DNA of 64,000 bases from Choristoneura fumiferana (GCF_025370935.1 NC_133479.1:668809-732808), one strand, 5' to 3'; positions 30,319 to 41,452 are shown, numbered from the stretch's first letter. Made by a program: numbers and translations. The notes: generated from the letters alone by a model not told the origin.

Positions 30319-30619
30319 GCCGTGGTGGCCTAGTGGTTTGACCTATCGCCTCTCAAGCAGGGTCGTGGGTTCGAACCCCGGCTCGCAACTCTGAGTTTTT
30401 CGAAATTCATTGTGCGGAATTGCATTTGAAATTTACCACGACTTTGCGGTGAAGGAAAACATCGTGAGGAAACCTGCACAAACCTGCGAAGCGATTCAAT
30501 GGTGCGTGCGAAGTTCCCAATCCGCACTGGGCCCGCGTGGGAACTATGGCCCAAGCCCTCTTGTTCTGAGAGGAGGCCTGTGCCCAGCAGTGGGACGTAT
30601 ATAGGCTGGGATGATGATG
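30319..30619 (+). mobile_element. SINE-B copy with target duplication
   Basis: Head GCCGTGGTGGCCTAGTGG to tail GGCTGGGATGATGATGA. The 10-bp duplication AATCAAATGT lies at 30303-30312 and 30620-30629. Six extra bases (TAAGAA) lie between the left repeat and the head. Confidence 0.9.
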
Positions 30620-30715
30620 AATCAAATGTCCTTCAAGTTCGTATTTAATACTCTTACGTAGACGACCAACGCCAACGACCGACGACAGACGACCAATTCC
30701 TATCTGTCGTAGGCA

Positions 30716-30915
30716 TAAAGCCGAATTCACATTTCTGTCGTGTTGTGTCGTGACGGATCAGAATGGTATCGGTTTCATACATTTTATATGGTTGCGTTCA
30801 CGTTTATCTGATGCAGTGTGTTGTGTCGCATCACAAGCTATAGAGAGAGAGCGAGAGCGAGAGAGAGAGAGAGAGAGAGCATAACAACACAACGACAGAA
30901 GTAAATGCGGCTTAA
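30716..30915. mobile_element. MITE with internal (GA)n
   Basis: AAAGCCGAATTCACATTTCT mirrors 'agaagtaaatgcggctt', and TGTCGTGTTGTGT mirrors 'acaacacaacgaca'. A GA microsatellite lies at about 30843-30879. Confidence 0.65.
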
Positions 30916-30984
30916 GGAGTAGAAGAGAGAGGTGAATGATCGAATTTTAGCACGTTAGAGAAAAGGCTTTAGGTGAGTTTAGGG

Positions 30985-31203
30985 AAATTCATGTGCGAAT
31001 TGCATTTAAAAATTTACCACAGCTTTGCGGTGAAGGAAAACATCGTGAGGAAACTGCAAAACCTGCGAAGCAATTCAATGGTGTGTGTGAAGTTCCCATC
31101 CGCACTTGGGCGCGTGGGAACTATGGCCACCCTCTGTTCTAAGAGGAGGCCTGTGCCCAGCATGGACGTATATAGGCTGGGAATGATGATGGGAATGATG
31201 AGT
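30985..31203 (+). mobile_element. SINE-B, 5'-truncated and eroded copy
   Basis: Begins within the body (AAATTCATGTGCGAATTGC) and ends GGCTGGGAATGATGATGGG. Many single-base deletions relative to 27447-27752. Confidence 0.85.
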
Positions 31204-31470
31204 AGGGTTTTTCTATATGCTAGTTCTTTAGGTTTATTCCAAATAAAAAAATGCGAAATATTCACTTTAAAGTGCAAATTGTCATTAAAATCGAGCGTCG
31301 TCCCCCCCCCCTCTAAAATCTAAACTTTTGGGCTGGAAAAATGCGAAAAAAATTTAGGATGGTATTAAAGAACATCAAATTTACAACATGAAATCTCTAG
31401 AAAAATTTATTATTTGATTTTTTCGTAATGGCAACGGGACGTGTCGATACGCTCTTGGCCCGTTTTTTTT
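31204..31470 (+). repeat. Dispersed repeat R-a, 3' fragment
   Basis: 'ttcactttaaagtgcaaattgtcattaaaatcgagcg' and 'gatacgctcttggcccgttttt' match the second half of 579-1226. Confidence 0.65.
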
Positions 31471-32087
31471 CAAACAGCTGTCGAACCTGATGGTTATCAT
31501 CCGCCGCCCATGGGCACCTACAGCATTATTAGGAAGGACGCGGGTTCGTTACTGCCTGCAAATAATAATATTACTAACAGATTAGTACATGTTATAATTT
31601 GCTGTGGCGAGAGAGAGACTACTCAGGCTACACACCGTTTAGCTAGCGCTTGTTAACCATATCGCAAGCTAAGCAATCCTGTGCTCTACTCTACAGTGAG
31701 TGCTTCAGCTCATAAGTCTCACAATAATTCGATGCTTTTAGCTCCTTTAGAAACACCTATACACAAACATAAAACACTGGTAAATAATGAAATGAAGGTG
31801 TTTATTTATTAGAAGCGAACAAAGCGGCCGTAAGCCTCGCCCTGTTTCCGGAGCGACAATTAAAATGCTAATTATTTGCCGACTCCAGATTCCCAAGAGC
31901 TGGGAAAACGTGGAAATTAATAATTAATTATCTTCGCTTTCTAAATTTATGCGGTACGTTGAGTTCTAAGTCAGCCTGAATTGTATTGTTTACAAGTGCT
32001 AATAAGCTTCACTGTCATCTCGGCTCGCGTCATAAGTTTAAAAGACGAATTCACAATACATAGGTGCTTTCATAGGATAAGATCATC
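31471..32087. other. Unassigned stretch
   Basis: No supported gene. Short AAT runs and an AATTAATAATTAATTA palindromic word near 31914-31932. Confidence 0.3.
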
Positions 32088-32260
32088 AAAATCATCATCA
32101 TCATCGTCATTTTCATTATCTCAGCCGTAGGAAGTCCACTGTTGGACATAGGCCTCCCCCATAGACCTCCGTTGCGTCGGTTGGCAGCGGCCTGCATCCA
32201 CCGTGATCCCGCGGCTTTAACCAGATCATCCGTCCATGTCGTTGGTGGTTGTCCTACGCT
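32088..32260 (-). mobile_element. LINE 3' end, antisense, with (GAT)n tail (family k)
   Basis: 'atcatcatcatcgtcat' then GTCCACTGTTGGACATAGGC, 'ctccccc' and CCGTGATCCCGCGGC. On the minus strand it ends GCCTATGTCCAACAGTGG and GATGATGAT. That tail closely parallels the SINE-B tail (GGCCTGTGCCCAGCAGTGGG...GATGATGAT). Relatives: 37065-37252, 55243-55345, 60897-61160. Confidence 0.6.
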
Positions 32261-32269
32261 GCGCTAGCC

Positions 32270-32816
32270 GACCTGCAGTCTCCATTAGAGCAGCCTCAGT
32301 TTGAGCTGCTCGCTCTAAGGCATAGTCTCGAGGCAGATGAGGCCTGTCGCCTCAGCTTGATCCGCAACGTGCGAGCCAGTTTAATCCGTCTCCATCAAAT
32401 GCACGGCTCGGGCTGAGGCTCCTTTGACCGCGGCAAAAACCCGACAAAATATGGCTCGGCGGCGGCAACGAATTTGCCTCGTGTCGCGGCGCGCCTCAGG
32501 TTGAAGGAGCGTCTGCACTTGCGTGGCCTCGGAGCGAGGCAGCCCTTCAACCCGAGGCTGTGTGTGTCTGTAGTGGACCCCACACAGCAAAACCCCCCCC
32601 TCCCTGCCTCGCACAGCAAAACTCTGGAATGAGCTATCGCCTGCGGGTATCCCGGACCGCATACCTTCAAGTTTTCAAGAAAAGACGTACTTACCTTAAA
32701 AAGGCCCGGCAACGCACTTGACTCTTCTGGTGTTGCAGGTGTCATGGGCGACGGTATCGCTTCCATAAGGCGAAATCCGCCTGCTCGTTTCCCCCTATAG
32801 ACATAAAAAAAAAAAT
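32270..32816 (+). pseudogene. LINE ORF2 C-terminus and poly(A), sense
   Basis: The + strand reads a degraded C-terminal tail, clearest in SSGVAGVMGDGIASIRRNPP followed by ARFPL and a stop at about 32797. A poly(A) run at 32806-32816 follows. Upstream pieces (IPSSFQEKTYL) are in another frame, so it is decayed. The minus-strand ORFs here are shadows. Confidence 0.6.
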
Positions 32817-32997
32817 ACGCAACTGAAGACTTTTCGGTCCCAATGGCCATCTGCTCACCGTGCTATTACTCAATTTACTTGGCTATATCGATGACCCTCG
32901 TTCGTCTACGCGTCTCCTGATTTGTCGTGGCTCGCTCAGCAACTCTGTGCCTGTTTAAGTCTACAATAGCGAGTACTGCCTTTTCGCAACGTAACTT

Positions 32998-33192
32998 GGC
33001 AACCTGTTTCATTTCGCAACTTTTCATTCGCAAACTCAAAACTGTAAATATTCAGAATTATTCAGGGCATCGTGTAGAACCCTTTAGGTTGGTTAGTTAG
33101 TTCTATAACAAATCCTGAAATATTTACAGTTCAGAAATATTAAACAGTTGGGAAATGAAAAGTTGCGAAATGAAACAGGTTGCCAAACGTTA
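32998..33192. mobile_element. MITE (CGCAACTTTTCATT family)
   Basis: AACGTAACTTGGCAACCTGT mirrors 'acaggttgccaaacgtt'. TTCGCAACTTTTCATT / AATGAAAAGTTGCGAA and CTGTAAATATTCAG / CTGAAATATTTACAG are the inner pairs. Related pieces occur near 63555-63590 and 63812-63850. Confidence 0.75.
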
Positions 33193-33302
33193 TTCACCGA
33201 AACATTAGTAAACCCTACAATAGTATAGTCTACAATTTGTTAGCATGGTGGACGGTTGTGTTGCTCTAAAGCTCTGGTTAAGTTCGAAACGCGTCGCTGT
33301 AA

Positions 33303-33641
33303 TACAGGGTGTGGCCTGTAATACGAGCAAAAAATTAAAACATAGATCGTCCTCGTCAAACTGAACAACTAGTTCAGCGACTTTTAAAAATAATGAATTC
33401 TTTGAATTTTCCTTTTTTCAAAAAAATTAAAAAGTATCAATGTACGCCATCTCAGAACACAACTGACGTCGCCTGTCACGCTACAAACACCAAGTATTTC
33501 GCTTTACATTGCTACTTCGAATAAACTTAAAAGTGTAATAAAACTTAAAAAACTATTTTTTTTTTTAAAGTAGCTGAACGAATGTTGTTCAGTTTGAGGA
33601 GTATGATCTTGTTTGCTCATATTACAGGCCACACCCGGTAT
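33303..33641. mobile_element. MITE (CCGGGTGTGGCCTGTAATA ends), complete copy
   Basis: Left CAGGGTGTGGCCTGTAATAC, right GTAATAT...-type complement ending CCACACCCGG. The arms extend about 80 bp inward, through a GAACAACTAGTTCAGC / GCTGAACGAATGTTGTTC pair. TA flanks both ends. Confidence 0.8.
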
Positions 33642-33699
33642 AGTGGAGGTATATTTGGGTTTGTGTCATTTATGTGTGAAGGAGGTCGCGGGCGAGAAT

Positions 33700-34090
33700 A
33701 GTTATTTGTGTCACGAGGGAGCAAAATGGTGTATTTACGGCGAGGGCGTACATTGAATCCAGAATGTAGCGAGGGATTCTAAAGTAGAATCCTGAGCGTA
33801 ATGAGGGATTCAAGTGTTAACGCCCAGATGAAAATAATTTTGCTCCCGAGTGGCTCATACAACTTTTCACACCGAGCATTAAGAAACTTGGAAAAAAAAA
33901 CCTAAATATTATTAAAGATCAACCAGCATAGAAAATGGCGTGGCTTTACAATTATCAACTTCAAAAAATGGCATTTGCAATAAAATACTTAGAAAAGCCT
34001 TGAACAGAAAAGTTGCACTTTGCTCCCTCTCGTCAGGGAGGAAAAGTTACTTTTCTGAAGGAGAGGTGTGAAAAAGTATTTTTTTAGTTA
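33700..34090. repeat. Candidate repeat around TTTGCTCCC motifs
   Basis: 'cgagggagcaaaatgg', 'attttgctcccgag', 'ctttgctccctctcg' and two GTGTGAAAA-type words are arranged in both orientations. No second copy in the window confirms it. Confidence 0.3.
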
Positions 34091-34514
34091 TTTCTTATTA
34101 ATAAGGCTTAATGTGAAGCATAGGCTGCGACAATGATGATCATTTCATTACATTCACTAAGCACAGTACCTATTTTGATTTCGCGGCAAAATTCCAAGCG
34201 CTGAAACTCTAAAATCAACCGCCCCCAATTACTCCCACTCCACCTCTAAATATGCGGCGTCAAATGTTTGTGAGTTGGGCTGGGCGCGATGATAATTTTA
34301 GCTTTATTTGTTCGCAAATATAACCAATTATTATTATGCCAGCAGAATACAAATAGTCCGTGTGATTCTTCATTATATCGTTATGGTAAAACTTAAGACA
34401 ATAATTTGTGGCTGCTTCGTTTGTTAGTTAGCGTTATGTCATTCTGTAAATATTAGGTCTTTATTTGTTTAGCGGAATTAGCGTTCGAAGTATATTGAAC
34501 ATGAAACTACGTGA

Positions 34515-34742
34515 GACTCACTCATATAAATATAATGACCGATACCACGTCTTAAATCGAGTTTAGCTCGACATGTTTCGGGCTAATCGACCTCTTCGTC
34601 TTCGGAGCAAACGCGACTCAAGCGCGTGTTGCAGCAAGCCGCTGAGTCGCGTGCTCCGAAGACGAAGGGCTACGGATTAGTCCGAAACATGTCGAGCTAA
34701 ACTCGATTTAAGGCGCGAGTTATCCGGGTCATTATATTTAAT
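34515..34742. mobile_element. Long foldback element
   Basis: Arms of about 95 bp (34533-34615 and 34645-34740). Pairs include CTTCGTCTTCGGAGCA / TGCTCCGAAGACGAAG and TTTAGCTCGACATGTTTCGG / its complement. Near-repeats GTTCGAAGTAT and GTTCGAGTAT flank it at about 34483 and 34742. The shorter 22686-22816 element derives from the same family. Confidence 0.8.
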
Positions 34743-34793
34743 GTTCGAGTATTATTTTCATTTATTTAACTTATTTGCGAGCATCATCTATTT

Positions 34794-35073
34794 TTAACCC
34801 CGACGCAAAAAGAGGGTATTACCATATAACTTTTTGTTGGTTAGGTTAGGTACTTGAAAATTTGGAAACCGCCGGACTTTGTCACTTCAAAGTTCAATAT
34901 CTCAAAAACGGCTTAACCGATTTGAGAAAACATGTCCAAAACCTATCGCTAGAAAATTTGGCTTGCAAATAAAAACCCGCATTCAAATCGGTCCACCCGT
35001 TTAAGAGCTACGTGCCACAGACAGACATAGACACAGCGGTCAAACTTATACCCCCTTTTTGCGTCGGGGTTTA
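34794..35073. mobile_element. MITE family P, complete copy
   Basis: AACCCCGACGCAAAAAGAGG at the left mirrors CCTTTTTGCGTCGGGGTT at the right. The interior matches 25285-25497 ('cttcaaagttcaatatctcaaaaacggct'). Confidence 0.8.
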
Positions 35074-35302
35074 AAATCATTGGTTGTTTTGTTACAAGTA
35101 ATACCTAGTATTTGTACATAACAAGACACATTTTATATAAGTATAGTAAGATATTTATAGTTTTTAAGGGTTAGAATAATTAATTTAGTTTTATTTTTCT
35201 TTGCTTTGTATGACTAGGTATCCGTATGTACCTACTCGTGATGGTACGTTGTAGTTAATATATGTATCAAATTACTAATGGTGTTCCCAAATTGACTATT
35301 AA

Positions 35303-35562
35303 CCGGTGTGGCCTGTAATATGAGAAAATTAAAAACATAGATCATACTCCTCTAACTGAACAACATTAGTTCAGCGACTTTCAAAAATAAATAGATTTTT
35401 TTTTTTTACACTTTTAAGTTTATTCGAAGAAGCATTGTAAAACAAAATGCTTGATGTTTATATCGTGACAGGCGACATCAGCTGTGTTCTAGGATGTATG
35501 AAAAAAGGAAAATTCAAAAACTCCATTATTTTAAAGTCACTGAAGTAATGTGTTCAATGAAC
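35303..35562. mobile_element. MITE (CCGGTGTGGCCTGTAATA), degraded second copy
   Basis: The left end matches 33303-33641. The interior (AGTTTATTCGAAGAAGCA, 'gtgacaggcgacatcagctg') is in the opposite orientation to that copy, and the right terminus is lost. Confidence 0.65.
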
Positions 35563-35569
35563 TAAAAGA

Positions 35570-36090
35570 ATTTCCTTGCTCACCCGCGACCTTACGAATA
35601 CTAAGCTTATGCAAAATATGCGTGTTCATGCAGTTCCTCCACCTCCACACTGTAAGAACACACACAAATCACACAAACCCATCCATCACCACCCCACACT
35701 AACACTGACGCCGTTTCGAACTTACGTTACGTTACTTACGTTAGAGTTGTCTAACAACTGGGTAGCATGGTGTACGTTGTGTCACTCTGAAGATGAGCNA
35801 ATCGGTTCAGTAGTTTAAGCGTGGAGAGGTAATAAACATACATAGTTACTTTCACATTTACGTACTATAACTAGTTTTTGTCCGCGACTTCGTCTGCAAA
35901 GAATTCTTTTATCGCGGGCCCGCGGGAACTTGTTATACAATTTGCCGGGATAAAAACTGTCCTATTTATGTCCTTCTGAGGGTCTCAAATTTTCTCCAAA
36001 CCAATTTCACGATATCAGTAGAATGCTTAACAAATAAGCAAACATAATCACATTCACTTTGAGTAAGTCCCAGACAAAGACTTCTCTATT
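35570..36090 (-). mobile_element. Helitron-like fragments around CTAGTTTTTGTCCGCG
   Basis: On the minus strand the stretch to the right of 35871 ends GAAGTCGCGGACAAAAACTAG followed by T, a Helitron-type 3' end. To its left is a + strand remnant ('gtttaagcgtggagaggtaataaac'). One N (35799) lies in it. Confidence 0.4.
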
Positions 36091-36459
36091 CCAGACCTTA
36101 ATTCGGGCTCATAACTAAATTCAGCCGCTTGTGACATGCATCGCATGCACTGTATTATGTTCTATGCAAGCATTCGACGCACGTCCGTCTGTGGCACAGA
36201 TGCTGCACTCACGAGCGACGTAAATCTGAGGCAGCTGCGCTTAACTGAGGCATATGACGCTGGAAGAGGTCGAGGCAGAAACAAACATATTCAATTCGAA
36301 ACAAAAGACATATGTAGATTGGGGCCGTTACAGACGGTCTGCTTTCCAACCGCAACGTTACTGCAGTTGCGGACTGCCCATACTTTTCAATTGCAGTTGT
36401 CTCAAATCTCGGTCTATAGGTATTTTAATGTTTATTTGGCACCCGCGTAATTAGTAGAT
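36091..36459. other. Unassigned stretch
   Basis: A 104-codon ORF (36136-36450) shows no family motif. A GCAGTTGCGG / CCGCAACG-type mirrored pair suggests a decayed MITE. Confidence 0.3.
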
Positions 36460-36503
36460 CCTCTGCTTGAGCTGTCAAACCACTCGGCCACCACGGCTTC
36501 TTC
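36460..36503 (-). mobile_element. SINE-B head fragment
   Basis: 'gtcaaaccactcggccaccacggc' is the complement of the SINE-B start. Confidence 0.6.
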
Positions 36504-37064
36504 AATAGAAAAATACTCACTATATGTATATCTACTAAGTCAAGTGTAGTTCCCAGTCAAAACAAATCAAACTCTAATAATCTGATTTCCTCAAACAAAG
36601 GCTTCTAGAAACGCATCCACGGAAATTGCATCACGCTCCGGTTGCATCAAGTTTACGTCAAGTATATCGAGTGGCATGGCGCTGCAGTTACTCTCTGTCA
36701 GACGCACGGTGTCGTTATGGTATCGCTGCGGTTAACACAAGGAGATATTCGCTCTCCTTAGATTTATCTGAACCAATCCATGTGTTTGAACAATGTTAAA
36801 GTTAGTAATGTTATGTTGTGGGATCGTGTGAAGGAAACAACTTTAAAACAAAAAGTAAAAAAGTTTATTTAAAAAAAACTAAATGGAATACGTAAAAATG
36901 ACAAATAACAGAAAAACACAACTAGCACGTAGGCTCACCGATCAAAACTCCCACTCTTTTACTCATTCGCTCGTCTCATTCACTCCACATTAGTCTTCAG
37001 TCATTCGGTCGCTCGTTTACATCAAATCATTCTAACATTAATCCACCCTCATTCCCACATGTAT
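36504..37064. other. Unassigned stretch
   Basis: No gene or repeat recognised. Confidence 0.3.
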
Positions 37065-37252
37065 GTATGTATCATCATCATCATCAACCCACAGCAGTCC
37101 ACTGCTGGACATAGGCCTCATGGTTCGCCACAACACTCTGTATCCAGCCCTCGCATCCATCCGCCGCCAGGGTCATCCGTCCACCGTGCCTCAGGACGCC
37201 CTACACTACGTTTTCCCGTCCGTGGTCTCCATTCGAGGACTCGTCTGCTCCA
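37065..37252 (-). mobile_element. LINE 3' end, antisense (family k)
   Basis: ATCATCATCATCATCA, CAGTCCACTGCTGGACATAG and a coding-like GC-rich stretch (37140-37250). Confidence 0.6.
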
Positions 37253-37440
37253 TGTATGTATGTAAACTCTTTATTGTACAAAATAAGTAACAAACACAAT
37301 TGACAAACATTGAGATATATGTACAAAGGCGAACTTATCCCTTTAAGTCAACCTTTGAGTGGATGAGAGGAGCATTCAGTTAGGGACAGACTAAAAGTGA
37401 GTTTAAAAGTTAAAATAGCTAGTGAAAGCTACAATACAAT
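37253..37440 (-). mobile_element. LINE 3' UTR, antisense (family f)
   Basis: ATGTATGTATGTAAACTCTT, TTATTGTACAAA and 'ggcgaacttatccctttaag' match 24690-24880. It abuts the preceding LINE tail directly. Confidence 0.6.
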
Positions 37441-37972
37441 GCTTTAAATAATAAAATATACAAATCTATGTCCAATACACAAATGTATGTCAAATGTATG
37501 TATGTTATATACACTGTGTCCTTCTTGTTTTTTTTTTACATAAAACTTGTTTGACCCCTATCTTACCTGATGTTAAGTGCAGATGGGGCCAAAGGTGTAT
37601 TATTTCTGTTAACTTCGACTAACGGCTCTTTTTTTTGATAAAAATTGCAAACTGGACAAAGATTAATAGGACGTGTTGATTAGGGTACCTATTTCTAGCC
37701 TATGTGCATGTTAAAGCCATATAACCTACCCCAGCGGCATTGCCCCGTTAATTCAGTTTTTGAATATATATTTTTTATATAAATGTTGCTTACATAACAA
37801 TATAACTTTATGGTCATTGTTAGGTGAAATTGTAAATTCACTAACTTGATGAGTGACAATGACGTGCCACATCAGAGAGACATCAAAAAACTTTTTGTTA
37901 AACTTTCTTTTCCTAAATACGTGTGAATGAAAAACACTTAAAGAAAAAAGTAAAGTTTTATATTAAGCACTT
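37441..37972. other. Unassigned stretch
   Basis: AT-rich; no gene. Confidence 0.3.
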
Positions 37973-37975
37973 TTA

Positions 37976-38116
37976 GGGCCTGTTTCACCACCTGTTGACT
38001 AACTTTAAGTGTCAGATAAAAGTAATGCCATCTTTGTTTATTCGGACAAAACAAACAGAGACGGCATCACTGATATCCGTCACTTAAAGTTAGTCGACAG
38101 GTGGTGAAACAGGCCC
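37976..38116. mobile_element. MITE family M1, copy 4, with TTA duplication
   Basis: GGGCCTGTTTCACCACCTGT mirrors 'acaggtggtgaaacaggccc'. TTA lies on both sides (37973-37975 and 38117-38119), which suits a PIF/Harbinger-type transposase acting in trans. Confidence 0.88.
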
Positions 38117-38161
38117 TTAGACTTTTTTTACGTATGATCTCGTTTTAATTAGCACTTCAAT

Positions 38162-38318
38162 GTGGTACAGTCGAACAAATTGAATCATGACCCAGGGTGG
38201 AACCATTTAATAATCATTCTCACTATGATTTCCTTGACAAGAGTATGGGATGACAACATGACATTAGTAGCACAAGGTTCCACCCTGGGTCATGATTTAA
38301 TTTGTTCGACTGCACCTC
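38162..38318. mobile_element. MITE (GGTACAGTCGAACAAA ends)
   Basis: GGTACAGTCGAACAAATTGA mirrors 'taatttgttcgactgcacc', and CATGACCCAGGGTGGAACC mirrors GGTTCCACCCTGGGTCATG exactly. About 157 bp. Confidence 0.85.
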
Positions 38319-38689
38319 TATACTGTTTTCAAATATTTCTCAATAGGTACGTCATCGGCACAGTTTAGTTAAAGCCTTCAACTTAAGTTCTTTTCCAGTA
38401 AATTGTTATTAATATATCTCCAGTGCGTCCCTTTCTAACTGGCCCAGTAGGAACGAGACCGACTAACAAGTGAATAGCAAGCGCGCCAGCCGTCCCGCCC
38501 GCAATTTTTATCGCTTGTCGCTGCCAACATTTTCTTCTCTGATAGCTTTTAATATTCGATGCACCTGTGGCCGAAGGCATAAGCGGTTGACTAAGGAACT
38601 ATTTTATTTAAACTTAATACAAAGTTTAATGAAAAGGAGACTGGACTGCTTATGTCAGCTGAAAGCTATTGATAGCGATGGTCCCAAAT

Positions 38690-38866
38690 AGCCTACCTGG
38701 GTTCTAGGGAATGGTCATCGAAGCAGAGGCAGACCCAAAAGACGACGACAGAACGACTTGAATTCATGAAAATAGATTGGCAGGAGAATGCTCTTGATAG
38801 AGACGAGTGGAAAGAAGGGCAGGCCTTAACACAACAGTGGAACACTAAATTTATGGAGATAATATA
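38690..38866 (+). pseudogene. LINE ORF2 C-terminus, sense, frameshifted
   Basis: One frame reads GHRSRGRPKRRRQND. After a shift near 38765, another reads IDWQENALDRDEWKEG and ends at a TAA at about 38864-38866. This matches the basic tail of RTE-like LINE polymerases. Truncated and broken. Confidence 0.55.
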
Positions 38867-40744
38867 ATTTATAGTCGAAATTTATACCCACAAATAAAAA
38901 AAAACTCGATATTATGATGCGCCATTTCGTAGAAAAAAGTGATTTGATTCGTAATGCTGATGTCGGCTTTTCTACTATGCCCTTCAGAGACCTTAAGGGC
39001 TTTAATTGGAAACTGCAAAATGACGCTGCAATTACGATTATAATACGTGTGTATTATAGTGCAACATGGAACCTTACCAAAGAAACTTTACACAGATAGG
39101 GAGAGAGAATCATTATGACACCAACTCTATGGTGAGTCAGAACTCATCTCGGATAAGCAGGGTAAGATACAAGCAGCTTCAAATTAAAATTTATAATTAC
39201 TTATAATTGTAGGAGAATTATGTCAAATATTCAATTGCAAACCGCCCCCGCCTATGCCTTGTCCAGCACAGCGTTGCACTCGTTAAGGCATATTTGGCGT
39301 AACGCGTTGCACCGCGACACTGCGCCGCTATGCCGAGCGATCCCGAACATTCCCGAGCCACAGAACACGATGATTAAACTACAGGTATTATTTGAATTCT
39401 TCAAAGGACATGAATATTTTTGAATTGACGCGTAGACGAACCAGTTCAATCGCATCACTCTACGGCCGAAGCTATAACGTACATAATACCATGCCGCTGT
39501 CACTTCAAGTTTGAACTTTTGTATAAAATTGTTAGAAGGCACACAGTAAAAACTGTAGCGACACAGGATCGCTTAGCTTGCAATATGGCTAACGCGCCAG
39601 CTTGCACCGTCTGTAACCTCAGTAGTCTCTCGCCTGCCACTGCAGACTAACAAGTCCCCGTTAGCAATAAATGGAGCCCGTTGCAAGATAATCTATCATT
39701 TGGCACATCCCTGAATAACCAGTTAATAGCTTATCCTAAACGTTAGCCAGACCTCCCACTAAGTAGACTAACGACATAGCGCTGTTGCGGGGAACGGTTG
39801 GATGCAAGTGTGTGTGATAGTTAACTCAAAAGACAATTTGCTTGGCCCGCATGATTTCCATATGTCCATTTAGAAATAGGATCTTTTCTGGGCAAAGTCC
39901 ACTTGATTTCGTTATGATTTTCTTAACGGTAAAGAAAAAAGTAAATAAAACGATTCCCAAGGTAAATTGTAATTTGGAACTGAAAAGACTCAAAAGCTCT
40001 CTACAATAAGAGTTATTAAAAAGTAAAGAGAGAAAAAAACAGAAGAAAATAATCAAATTGCTCGAGTTCCCGCGAGACTAAGAAAAATAAAGCACAAAAA
40101 GGGTGGAATCTATTAGAATTGTCTTTTTTAGAATAAATTGTGTTCAAATCTTTTTTCAGATTTGAATCCTTTTCTCAGCTAATTTTTAAACGACTTTTAA
40201 TTGGAGAACTGGCGATTTAAATTACCTCGGGGACTTAAAAGAAACGAGAACTTCTGTTAAATAACGGAAAAAATCCTTCTGACACAGGCGGCGCTATGCA
40301 TAGGGGGCGTGGGCCACAGCCCACGACCTCGCGGTCTGAGGGGCCAGCCGCCTCAAAGGTTCCTTGTTTTTTTGCTCATTCTAAAATCCTTCATCTAATG
40401 TGTGATGTACCATCGGGAATTGCATTGGAATGACTAATTTGGGTCCTGCGTCGCCACTGCCTTCTGTACCTATATTTTGGCGTCGTAATGATTTATTCAC
40501 AACAACATAAGACACAACAATATACAAATAGACGACACGAAGGATAGTGTGTATAATGCAGTTGGGAATCGGACACGGGCTCAAGCCATCGGATGCTGAA
40601 GCATTAAAGCTGCTTTTCGGCCAGCGGTTACCCTCGGACCGCTATACAGATATACCTCTACACATTAATAACTACTCAAGACTACATGAACGCCTACATT
40701 ATTTTTTAGCCTATATATAAAACATATATACACATAATGCTTGG
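38867..40744. other. Unassigned stretch; weak exon candidate
   Basis: No repeat family is recognised over most of it. A GC-richer block at 39213-39384 has an AG before and a GT after with one open frame, discussed as a finding. Nothing else looks coding. Confidence 0.3.
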
Positions 40745-41037
40745 AATACACGGAATGCAGACTTTGTAGGAGGTGGTAGGACCTTGTGCAAGGTCCGCCC
40801 GGATTGCTACCACCATCTTGCTCGCTAATCTTGCCGTGAAGCAGCAGTGCTTGTTGTGTGTTTCGGCGTGGAGAGTAAGACAGCCGGTGAAATTACTGGC
40901 ACTTGAGGTATCATATCTTAGGCCTCTAGGTTGGCAACGCATCTGCAATACCCCTGGTGTTGCAGATGTTTATGGGCGGTGGTGATCTCTTACCATCAGG
41001 AGACCCACTTGCTCGTTTTCCATCCAGTCAAATAAAT
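40745..41037 (+). pseudogene. LINE ORF2 C-terminus and 3' UTR, sense (family a)
   Basis: Reads about 70 residues ending NTPGVADVYGRW and a stop at 40983-40985, the usual last line of several insect LINE polymerases. A UTR with 'ctcttaccatcaggagaccc' and AAATAAATAAAATAA follows. 5'-truncated. Antisense relatives are 29549-29820 and 55655-55925. Confidence 0.65.
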
Positions 41038-41452
41038 AAAATAATTTAACAGTTCCAACTGCACAAAACTACTGTGCAGGGGTTCAAAATTTCCAACAGA
41101 GATCTTTAAATATTCCGCACAAATTCCGCACCGATGTGGTTCTTACCCTAAGTTAATCCCAACTCTTCACCCCGCGCGAGACCCACGATTTTTCAAAAAA
41201 TCCAATAAATTCCGTGATTTTTCGCTTCAGACCCCTCATTACCCTGCGGCCCACAAATTGGGGTCCCGCAAATAGGGGTCATAACCCACGCGCTGTGATA
41301 TTAGAGGCGATAGGCCGTGCGAGATACATTACTGTGTGTAAGTGATAGCTCTCGTAGCAGTTCCTGGATTTTTGTGTGAAGATATCAGTATTATAGAACT
41401 TCAAATCAGTAGTCCAACATTCTGGGGTGGGCACGGCCCACACAGCCCCCAC
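41038..41452. other. Left flank of BEL-2
   Basis: No gene recognised. Confidence 0.3.

Noticed and set aside
32381..32850. Two minus-strand ORFs of 93 and 151 residues
   Set aside because: They are shadows of a + strand LINE ORF2 remnant whose C-terminus (GVAGVMGDG) and poly(A) are recognisable.
36136..36450. 104-residue + strand ORF
   Set aside because: No motif; partly built from mirrored GCAGTTGCGG words suggesting a decayed repeat.
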